From positions 1-5,113 of the forward strand of contig CAIXQT010000088.1 of NCBI GenBank assembly GCA_903921665.1: a stretch of 5,113 nt of DNA, given 5' to 3'. Below the pieces are notes generated by a model, which saw only the letters and a program-made list of their open reading frames with translations, searched no databases and had not been told where the DNA came from. Positions 1 to 5,113 of the stretch are shown here, one piece after another. Made by a program: the position numbers and the translations under genes. How positions within the stretch are numbered: the stretch's first letter is position 1; every line of letters starts with the position of its first letter. The stretch comes from an uncultured Opitutia bacterium. Its GTDB lineage: Bacteria; Verrucomicrobiota; Verrucomicrobiia; Opitutales; UBA953.

Positions 1-32
1 GGCTAACCCTTTGCTCACCTATCCGCTTTAAT

Positions 33-117
33 GCTCAGGTGGTGGAATGGCAGACACGCTGGATTCAGGTTCCAGTGCCCCTAAAGCGTAAGGGTTCAAG
101 TCCCTTCCTGAGCACCA
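33..117 (+). tRNA. tRNA-Leu, anticodon CAG
   Basis: A complete class II (long variable arm) tRNA. The 7-bp acceptor stem pairs 33-39 (GCTCAGG) with 107-113 (CCTGAGC). A114 is the discriminator base and CCA is genome-encoded at 115-117. The anticodon stem pairs 59-63 (CTGGA) with 71-75 (TCCAG) around the loop TTCAGGT, placing CAG at 66-68, which reads CUG leucine codons. The variable arm (76-89) can form a short stem, TGC with GCG. The T arm pairs 90-94 with 102-106 around TTCAAGT. CUG/CTC-type leucine codons are very common in the genes that follow, so this is a major-codon tRNA. No promoter is convincing in the 32 bases to its left. Confidence 0.97.
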
Positions 118-127
118 AAAGCAAGAC

Positions 128-152
128 ACGACCCCGGCGACCCCGGGGTCGT
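128..152 (+). terminator. GC-rich hairpin after tRNA-Leu, probable terminator
   Basis: A perfect 10-bp inverted repeat: ACGACCCCGG (128-137) pairs with CCGGGGTCGT (143-152) around a 5-base loop (CGACC). It begins 10 bases after the tRNA CCA end, the usual place for a tRNA transcript terminator. There is no T-tract behind it, so it is not a canonical intrinsic terminator. It could instead act as a 3' processing or stability hairpin. A short palindrome, CCGATCGG (153-160), follows directly. The hairpin itself is certain; the function is inferred from position. Confidence 0.6.
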
Positions 153-200
153 CCGATCGGCTTCGGTTAATCAGTATCCAATAATCAACTACAGTTCCTG

Positions 201-223
201 CCCCTGCCCCCCACCCCTCCCCC
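201..223 (-). other. Putative G-quadruplex motif (- strand) in kinase leader
   Basis: Four C-runs lie on the + strand at 201-204 (4), 207-212 (6), 214-217 (4) and 219-223 (5), separated by only TG, A and T. On the - strand these are four G-runs of 4 to 6 with loops of 1, 1 and 2 bases, an ideal intramolecular quadruplex pattern. The + strand could form an i-motif. It sits 76 bases upstream of the kinase ATG and after the tRNA hairpin. The G-rich strand is the template strand for the kinase, so a fold would act on DNA or RNA polymerase, not on the kinase mRNA, which would carry a C-rich leader. The rest of the 118-298 gap holds no other clear signal. A weak AATAAT at 180-185 could be a -10 box but has no good -35 partner. 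Confidence 0.55.
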
Positions 224-298
224 TCTCCGTTAGAGCCTTCCCCTCATCATCTGGAAGGTTGTCCCCCTCCGGCGAACCCTCCATGCTTCCCCTGACCG

Positions 299-2941
299 AT
301 GGCGGACCTCAGCACATTGCCCGATCTCCTCCCCTGGCCCTTCCTGCTCTGCAGCCGCAAGGGCGAGATCCTGTTCGCCAACCCGCTCGTCGACCGCGCG
401 GTCGGGCAGAAGGTCCAGTCGGGCATGAACATCGACAAGCTCTTCCTCGAACTGGAGAACGGCCAGCCGGCCTCGACGCTCCTGCACTCGGCCGCCCGCT
501 GGTCTGCCTGGAGCGGCATGCTCGAAGTCCGCAACGTCAACGCCGGCGAACCCATCCGCGCCTCCAAGATCATCCTGCAACCTGACCCGAAGTTCGACCG
601 GCAGGTCTGGCTGATCTTCGCCGAGGACCCGCAGGTCAACGGCGCCCCGATCCTCACGCCGCGCTCCGGCATGAGCCTCGCGCGGACGCTCATCGAGAAC
701 TCGCCGGACTTCATCATCTTCCGCGACCTGCAGGGGCGTATCCTGCACACGAGCCGCAGCCTCGACGAGTTCCTCGCCTTGCCCTACCGCGGCTATGTCG
801 CCGACCTGACCCTCTCCGACATCCTCTCCGCCAAGACGGCCGCCCAGTTCCGCCAGTTCGACGAGGAAGTCGTCCGGACCGGCCAGCGCGTGCTGCACGC
901 GGTCATGCATTTCGAGACGCAGGACAGCCGCTCCCGCTTGGTACGCGTCGTCCACGAGCGTATCAAAGGCGGCGGCGGCCTGCCCAACGGGCTGCTCACC
1001 TTCGCGGTCAACATCACCGAGTCGGTCGACGAACATAACCGCCTGCGTATCGCCCTCGAGAAAGCCGAGGAAGTCGCCGCCGCCAAGTGGCAGTTCGTGG
1101 CCAACGTCACGCACGAGATCCGCAATCCGATCAACGCCATCCAAGGCCTTTGCGAGACCAACCTGGAACTGGCGGCGCCCCTTTCGCCCGAAGTGCTCCG
1201 CAAGATCCAGTCCTGCGCGAGCGAACTCGAGGACACCGTCCGCGACGTGCTCGACTTCTCCCGCCTCGACCGCGGGAACGTCACGATCGAGAACATCCCC
1301 TTCAACCCCGTCCGCGCGCTGGAGGAAGTCACCGCCCAGTTCCAGCATCAGGCCGGCCGCAAGGGCGTCGAACTGGCGGCCCTCGTGAAGGCCGACTCTC
1401 CCCAGTCCGTGCTGGGCGACCCGATCAAATTCCGGCGCATCATCGCCAACCTCGTCGGCAACGCGGTCAAGTTCACCGAGAGCGGCCACGTCCACGCCGA
1501 ACTCGAATTCGAGGAACGTAACGGCCGGCTCCGGGCCCAGCTCACCGTCCGCGACACCGGCATCGGCATTCCCGCCGATCGGCTCGAAAGCATCTTCGAG
1601 CCGTTCACGCAGGCCGACGCCTCCACGACCCGACGGTTCGGCGGCACCGGGCTCGGCCTCACGATCGTACGCAGCCTCACGCAAGCGATGGACGGCTACA
1701 TGAAGGTGATGAGCGAAGTCGGCGTCGGCTCGAGCTTCGCCGCCACGGTGATGGTCGAGCCTAACCCCGCCTTCGCCCCGCCGCCTCAGCCCAAGCTCGC
1801 GGGGCAGCGCATCCTGCTCGTCGCCGGCGACCCGTCCGTCCGCCGATGGTTCGCCGAGTCCCTCGCGACCTGGGGAGCCGAATGCGAGCAGACCGAAACC
1901 TACGAGGACGCCGAAGCCCTCTGGGCTGCCGCCGAAGCCGCCGAACGGCCTTTCAGCCGCGCGATCATCGATCTCCCGGAAGATGTCAGCCCTCGCCTGC
2001 CCGCCTTCCCCCGCGAACAGATCATCCTGGTGACCTCCTCCGAGGTCGAGTTCCGGAGCCAAGCCCAACTCTTCCGCCCCGTCACGCTCACGGCGCTGTG
2101 GACGCGCTTCAGCACCGAGCCCACCGTCCAGGACGAACACGAACCCGCCCACGGACTCACCCGCGCCTCCCGCTGCCTCCGCGTGCTCCTCGCCGAAGAC
2201 AACGAGGTCAACCGTGAGGTCGCCAGCGCCCGCCTCCGCCGCGCCGGCCACGACGTCAGCGCCACGGTCGACGGCTCCGCCGCCCTGGAGCTCTGGCGGA
2301 CCAAGGAATTCGACGTCGGCATCTTGGACATCCAGATGCCGATCATGGACGGACTCGCCGTCGCCGCCGCGATTCGCGCCGAAGAAGCCGCCCGCGGTCG
2401 CCGCCGCACCTCCTTGCTGGCCCTCACGGCGATGACCCAAGAACTGGACCGCGCCCGATGCGAGGCGGCCGGCTTCGACGCCTATCTCGCCAAACCGGTC
2501 CGAGGGGCGGAACTGCTCGAAAAACTCGAGCTGCTCGCCGCCAGCCAGGATGCCGCCTTGGGCCGCGTCCGGGAAGACGAGTTCGCCGCCAACCTGGAAG
2601 CCGCCGAGGCGGAAGACGCCGAAGACCTCCGGGCGGCCGCCCGCGCCTACCTCCGCCACGCCGAAGACATCATCGCCCGGCTGACCGCGGCCCGTAACTC
2701 CTCCGAGGCGGACCTCTTGAGCCGCGAGGCGCATGGAGCCAAAGGCATGCTCTCCCTCATGGCCTGCGGCGGACTCGCCCGGCTGGCCAACCAGATCGAA
2801 CGCCAGCCCACCGAAGCCTCGGCCCGGGCTCGCACGGATGAGCTCATCGACGGCTTGCGGAAGCTCCGCGAGGCGTTACAGTCTCGGTCAGACCTGAGCC
2901 CTGATGGCCAAGCCGAAACTCAAACCCGAGATCAAGACTGA
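299..2941 (+). CDS. Soluble PAS hybrid histidine kinase with two receivers and HPt
   Basis: An 880-residue tripartite sensor kinase that would autophosphorylate and run an internal His-Asp-His relay. Order: degenerate PAS-like region (about 5-110, with G-E-I-L-F-A-N); second PAS (about 128-240, opening LIENSPDFIIF and ending VNITES); helical linker; HisKA with H-box FVANVTHEIRNP, phospho-acceptor H272; HATPase with N-box NLVGNAVKFT (N384/N388), G1 DTGIGI (419-424), F-box FEPFTQAD (433-440) and G2 GGTGLGL (448-454). A Pro-rich linker (about 487-503) leads to a first receiver (504-600) that is degenerate: A509-G510 replaces the acidic pair and R593 the lysine, though D558 and T579 remain. The second receiver is intact (E633/D634, D677, T710, K732). 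The C-terminal HPt has EAHGAKGM, H812. No membrane segment or signal peptide is visible, so it should sense a cytoplasmic cue. The ATG at 299 follows an in-frame TGA (293-295), so no longer start exists; no Shine-Dalgarno is present. The cognate response regulator is not in the window. The architecture is certain; the signal is unknown. Confidence 0.95.
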   Translation: MADLSTLPDLLPWPFLLCSRKGEILFANPLVDRAVGQKVQSGMNIDKLFLELENGQPASTLLHSAARWSAWSGMLEVRNVNAGEPIRASKIILQPDPKFDRQVWLIFAEDPQVNGAPILTPRSGMSLARTLIENSPDFIIFRDLQGRILHTSRSLDEFLALPYRGYVADLTLSDILSAKTAAQFRQFDEEVVRTGQRVLHAVMHFETQDSRSRLVRVVHERIKGGGGLPNGLLTFAVNITESVDEHNRLRIALEKAEEVAAAKWQFVANVTHEIRNPINAIQGLCETNLELAAPLSPEVLRKIQSCASELEDTVRDVLDFSRLDRGNVTIENIPFNPVRALEEVTAQFQHQAGRKGVELAALVKADSPQSVLGDPIKFRRIIANLVGNAVKFTESGHVHAELEFEERNGRLRAQLTVRDTGIGIPADRLESIFEPFTQADASTTRRFGGTGLGLTIVRSLTQAMDGYMKVMSEVGVGSSFAATVMVEPNPAFAPPPQPKLAGQRILLVAGDPSVRRWFAESLATWGAECEQTETYEDAEALWAAAEAAERPFSRAIIDLPEDVSPRLPAFPREQIILVTSSEVEFRSQAQLFRPVTLTALWTRFSTEPTVQDEHEPAHGLTRASRCLRVLLAEDNEVNREVASARLRRAGHDVSATVDGSAALELWRTKEFDVGILDIQMPIMDGLAVAAAIRAEEAARGRRRTSLLALTAMTQELDRARCEAAGFDAYLAKPVRGAELLEKLELLAASQDAALGRVREDEFAANLEAAEAEDAEDLRAAARAYLRHAEDIIARLTAARNSSEADLLSREAHGAKGMLSLMACGGLARLANQIERQPTEASARARTDELIDGLRKLREALQSRSDLSPDGQAETQTRDQD

Positions 2942-3191
2942 GACGCTGGTCTCGGCGGCGCCCAAGTGGAACGTCGTCGTGCTCAACGATCCGATCAATT
3001 ATCAGGCCTACGTCGTCGTCGCCTTCATGAGCGTGCTGCGCATCGGCGCACCCGAAGCCAAGAAGCTCATGCGCGCGATCCACGCCGAAGGGCGGGCCAC
3101 CGTCTGGACCGGCGACCGCGAGCGCGCCGAGATGCTCGCGCTCGAGCTGCAGCAGTGGCACCTCAATTCCCTCCTCGAGAAAGATGGCTGA
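2904..3191 (+). CDS. clpS: ClpS, N-degron adaptor for the Clp protease
   Basis: A 95-residue adaptor that binds proteins with destabilising N-terminal residues and hands them to a ClpA/ClpC-type ATPase for ClpP degradation. Residues 1-20 form the Lys-rich, flexible extension that in the family engages the ATPase. The fold starts at KWNVVVLNDP (21-30). Pocket residues N28 and D29 (E. coli N34, D35) and M56 and H60 in KKLMRAIHAEG (E. coli M62, H66) are kept. The NDPIN pattern resembles actinobacterial ClpS (DDPVN) more than the proteobacterial NDDYTP. By my alignment the gatekeeper Met40 of E. coli is Q34 here. The ATG at 2904 overlaps the kinase by 38 nt and no later in-frame ATG precedes the fold, so translation is probably coupled to the kinase. 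No Shine-Dalgarno is visible. No clpA, clpC or clpP lies in the window, which is usual. Confidence 0.93.
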   Translation: MAKPKLKPEIKTETLVSAAPKWNVVVLNDPINYQAYVVVAFMSVLRIGAPEAKKLMRAIHAEGRATVWTGDRERAEMLALELQQWHLNSLLEKDG

Positions 3192-3648
3192 GCTCCGCCT
3201 CAGCATGACTCAGGAGGCGCGCACGGTCCTCACCGACCTGCTCCGCCTCATCGCGCCCGCCGCCGCCCGCGTCTCCGTCAACCGCGCCAACGTGCCCGGC
3301 CACGACGAGGAGATCGCCGGCTTCTGGGTCGAGACGCTCACCGCGCAGGCCTCGGAGGAGGCCCGCCTGCTCGCCGTGGCCTTCGCCAGCGCCAAGGGCG
3401 ACCCGGCCGTGATCGTGCTTCCTAACGAAGCCCAGGCGCTCGCCTTCCTCCGCGCCCTCTCCGCCGTGCGGCTCGCGCTCCGCGACCTGGTCTTCGCCGA
3501 CATCACCGACGCGCAACTCGAAAGTGCCGAGGACCTCGACGACGAGTCCCTGCCGACGGAGAAACGCCACGCCCTCGCCTGCTACGCCTGCTTCGGCTTG
3601 CTCCAGCAATCGCTCATCGGCCAACTCAGCCCCGAAGCGTTCGACTGA
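3184..3648 (+). CDS. DUF2017-like protein downstream of clpS
   Basis: A 154-residue, mostly helical, cytoplasmic-looking protein with no signal peptide or membrane segment. I place it near DUF2017 from pattern and position. The middle has LRALSAVRLALRD (89-101), like the ALNDVRLALG block of actinobacterial DUF2017 proteins. An acidic loop (DLDDESLP) follows. The C-terminus has ALACYACFGLLQQSLIGQL (130-148), like the family's Y.WL..LQ..L ending. DUF2017 genes typically sit directly after clpS in Actinobacteria, as here. The ATG at 3184 lies inside the clpS stop (8-nt overlap), implying coupled translation. ATG 3205 is an alternative start giving a protein seven residues shorter. Function is unknown; a link to ClpS or Clp proteolysis is a guess from gene order. 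The family call could fail in a profile search. Confidence 0.7.
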   Translation: MAELRLSMTQEARTVLTDLLRLIAPAAARVSVNRANVPGHDEEIAGFWVETLTAQASEEARLLAVAFASAKGDPAVIVLPNEAQALAFLRALSAVRLALRDLVFADITDAQLESAEDLDDESLPTEKRHALACYACFGLLQQSLIGQLSPEAFD

Positions 3649-3696
3649 GCGACGAAATCGGTTGAAGGTCCGGCCGCGACCCGCAACAAACAGGCC

Positions 3697-4968
3697 GTGC
3701 TCAGCGGCTTCATCAGTTTCTTCTCCGCCCTCCGCGCGTTCGGCCGCCAGCTCGCGGCCCTGCCCCGCCCGAAGTTCCTGCCGATCGTCGGCGTGGCGCG
3801 CGGGCTCGACGCCCCGACCTTCAAGGCCGACCTGATCGCGGGCCTCAACGTCGCGCTCCTCGCGTTCCCGATGTCGATGGCCTTCGCCATGAAGGCCGGA
3901 CTGCCGATCTGGTGCGGACTCGTCGGTTGCGGCGTCGCCGCCGCGGTGGCCCCGCTCTTCAGCGGCTCCGCGAACCTCTCCGCCGGACCGACCAACGCCT
4001 CCGCCGCCCTGCTGCTCGGTTCCTTCGCGACGCTCGGCGCGATCACGCCGGAACTGCGCGCGTCCGCGCTGCCCACCTTGGTGCTGATGACAGGCGGCTT
4101 CCTCCTGCTCGCCTCCTGGCTGCGCCTGAGCGGCTTCGCCGACTTCGTGCCGCGCACGGTCATCTCCGCTTACATCGCCGCGGCCGCGCTGCGCGTCATC
4201 GCGCTCCAGCTGCCGATCGCGATCGGCATGCCGGGCGAACATCTCGGCGAGACGCTGCCCGAAGTGCTCTGGCAAGCCGCGCGCATGGGCCGGCACCTCA
4301 TCAACCCGGAACTAGGCCTGGCGATCGTGACGGGCATCGTCTACTTCCTGCTCCGACCGAAGTACGGCGCCGGCAAGGCCATCCTCGGCGCGGTCGCCAT
4401 GGCGACCTTCGGGGCCATCCTCGCTCAGAATCTCGCCCTCAGCCAAGGAGGCCACGGCGATCTGGTCGCCTACGTCGGCCAGGCCGCCCAGGCGGACTCG
4501 GCCCTGCACCTGCCCGACTTCTCCGGTCGCACGCTCTCGACGCTGTTCTCACCCGCCCTGGCCCTCGCGGTGTTGGTGGTCATCGAAGGCACGGCCAACG
4601 CCCGCGCGTCGGCGCTGAAGACAGGCCGCCCGTCCGACCTGCACCAAGAAGTCTTCGGCCTCGGGATGGCGAACGTCGCCTGCGCCTTCACGGGAGGCAT
4701 GGCCGCCTCCGGCTCGATCAGCCGCTCCGCCCTCAACGTCGCCAGCGGCGCCCGGACCGCGATGGCCTCGCTCCTTTGCGGCGGCTTCATCCTCGGCGCG
4801 CTCTTCCTCGCGCGACCGGCCGTGGCGATCGTGCCGCTCTCGACGTTGGCCATCCTCGTCATCCTCGCCGAGATCGAGCTGGCGAACTTCTCCTCGATCA
4901 AACTGATCCTGAAATCAGGCGCCCAAGACCGCACGGTCTTCCTCGCCACCTTCGCGACGACGATATAA
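3697..4968 (+). CDS. SulP-family anion transporter, C-terminally truncated
   Basis: Inner-membrane transporter of the SulP/SLC26 family (sulfate, bicarbonate or dicarboxylate; substrate not predictable). The 423 residues give the membrane core: DLIAGLNVALLAFPMSMAFA (45-64, first half-site), the SANLSAGPTNAS block (G97-P98-T99-N100), then several hydrophobic helices, E297 in VVIEGTANARAS, and the family signature GSISRSALNVASGAR (339-353). A second-site helix IVPLSTLAILVILAEIE lies near 387. The frame stops at FATTI, where family members normally continue through a last helix and a cytoplasmic STAS domain of about 100-130 residues; full-length proteins are about 500-600 residues. The stop comes at a sharp fall in G+C, so the break looks imposed. 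Start: GTG 3697 is the first usual start codon in frame after the preceding gene's stop; no Shine-Dalgarno is within reach. It lies 48 nt downstream of the DUF2017-like gene, so it may be cotranscribed. Confidence 0.88.
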   Translation: MLSGFISFFSALRAFGRQLAALPRPKFLPIVGVARGLDAPTFKADLIAGLNVALLAFPMSMAFAMKAGLPIWCGLVGCGVAAAVAPLFSGSANLSAGPTNASAALLLGSFATLGAITPELRASALPTLVLMTGGFLLLASWLRLSGFADFVPRTVISAYIAAAALRVIALQLPIAIGMPGEHLGETLPEVLWQAARMGRHLINPELGLAIVTGIVYFLLRPKYGAGKAILGAVAMATFGAILAQNLALSQGGHGDLVAYVGQAAQADSALHLPDFSGRTLSTLFSPALALAVLVVIEGTANARASALKTGRPSDLHQEVFGLGMANVACAFTGGMAASGSISRSALNVASGARTAMASLLCGGFILGALFLARPAVAIVPLSTLAILVILAEIELANFSSIKLILKSGAQDRTVFLATFATTI

Positions 4969-5113
4969 AAGGAGAGTAGCCCCAAAGAAAAATAAAATTA
5001 CAAAAGGAGAGTTGACTAAGAAAAAAATCATTAAAATAGTGCCTTGTTTTGTTAGTTTTGGTCCCGGGTTGGTTGGAATGAAATTATGTGTTTCAGATTT
5101 GTTAATACCACCA
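4966..5113. other. AT-rich terminal segment of foreign composition
   Basis: From about 4964 the sequence changes from about two-thirds G+C to about 32% G+C (48 of 149 bases from 4965), with A- and T-tracts unlike anything to the left. No gene is recognised. On the + strand one frame stays open from 4964 to the window end, including an ATG at 5078 followed by 11 codons running off the edge. The codon-aligned frame on the - strand is open as well, so openness does not reveal the coding strand. The segment may belong to an insertion, a second genome joined by misassembly, or a eukaryotic or organellar contaminant. Confidence 0.75.
4967..5012 (+). repeat. Two direct copies of AAAAGGAGAGT in the AT-rich tail
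   Basis: An 11-base word, AAAAGGAGAGT, occurs at 4967-4977 and again at 5002-5012, offset by 35 bases. The core AAAGGAG is a strong match to a bacterial Shine-Dalgarno sequence. Neither copy is followed at normal spacing by an ATG; a TTG at 5012 opens a frame to the window end but is too close (2 bases after GGAG). The repeat may be chance in purine-rich DNA or part of a mobile-element end. Confidence 0.4.

Noticed and set aside
11..32. TTGCTC and TTTAAT upstream of the tRNA as a promoter
   Set aside because: The spacing is only 10 bases and the second box abuts the tRNA 5' end, so it cannot be a normal -35/-10 pair.
283..585. ATG at 283 opening a short overlapping frame upstream of the kinase start
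   Set aside because: It is out of frame with the kinase and its product is Pro/Arg-rich with no family resemblance; no ribosome-binding site precedes it.
230..2734. An 834-codon open frame on the - strand covering nearly all of the kinase gene
   Set aside because: It is rich in Gly, Ala, Glu, Asp and Arg with no recognisable domain, as expected from the antisense of GC-rich codons, while the + strand encodes every kinase motif in order.
3632..3680. Possible hairpins around the end of the DUF2017-like gene (CGAA-GCG-TTCG and nearby GC pairs)
   Set aside because: Stems of only about 4 bp and no T-tract; too weak to call a terminator between it and the transporter gene.
3163..4296. A 377-codon - strand open frame opposite the DUF2017-like gene and transporter
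   Set aside because: Low-complexity Gly/Glu/Arg composition with no domain; the opposite strand encodes coherent membrane helices and SulP motifs.
3912..4979. A 355-codon + strand open frame overlapping the transporter
   Set aside because: Arg- and Pro-rich composition typical of an out-of-frame reading of GC-rich DNA; the SulP frame explains the region.
5063..5068. CCCGGG (SmaI-type site) in the AT-rich tail as a possible cloning scar
   Set aside because: A single six-base palindrome is expected by chance and no vector or adapter sequence is recognisable beside it.

Overview
The window is about 4,960 bases of GC-rich (roughly two-thirds G+C), densely coding bacterial DNA, followed by an abrupt AT-rich tail of about 150 bases (about 32% G+C by hand count). 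Starts mostly lack Shine-Dalgarno sequences, and a ClpS / DUF2017-like gene pair is present. This would fit a GC-rich bacterium such as a member of the Verrucomicrobiota (Opitutales-like), but the assignment is an inference from overall protein character, not from a marker gene. Actinobacteria share the clpS-DUF2017 pair, but the kinase architecture argues less for them.

Layout on the + strand: a complete class II tRNA-Leu(CAG) with encoded CCA (33-117); a strong GC hairpin that probably ends the tRNA transcript (128-152); and a C-rich leader carrying a textbook four-run G-quadruplex motif on the - strand (201-223). Four genes in one direction follow. The first is an 880-residue soluble hybrid histidine kinase (PAS-PAS-HisKA-HATPase-degenerate receiver-receiver-HPt, 299-2941). 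The second is clpS (2904-3191), overlapping the kinase by 38 nt. The third is a 154-residue DUF2017-like protein (3184-3648), overlapping clpS by 8 nt. The fourth, 48 nt later, is a SulP-family anion transporter (3697-4968) that stops before its last membrane segment and STAS domain.

The first three genes overlap end to start, so they are almost certainly one transcript with coupled translation. The kinase would carry a complete internal His-Asp-His phosphorelay (H272, D677, H812) and hand phosphate to a separate response regulator not present here. ClpS would deliver N-degron substrates to a Clp ATPase encoded elsewhere. The DUF2017-like protein is its usual neighbour in Actinobacteria and has no known function. 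The transporter may be a read-through member of the same unit.

The main anomaly is at the right edge. The transporter reading frame ends a few bases after the composition collapses from GC-rich to AT-rich, at a point where the SulP fold should continue. This is either a contig chimera or an insertion of foreign DNA that cut the gene. I saw no convincing undescribed system. The most testable curiosities are the - strand G-quadruplex, the divergent ClpS pocket in a phosphorelay operon, the degenerate first receiver, and the junction.
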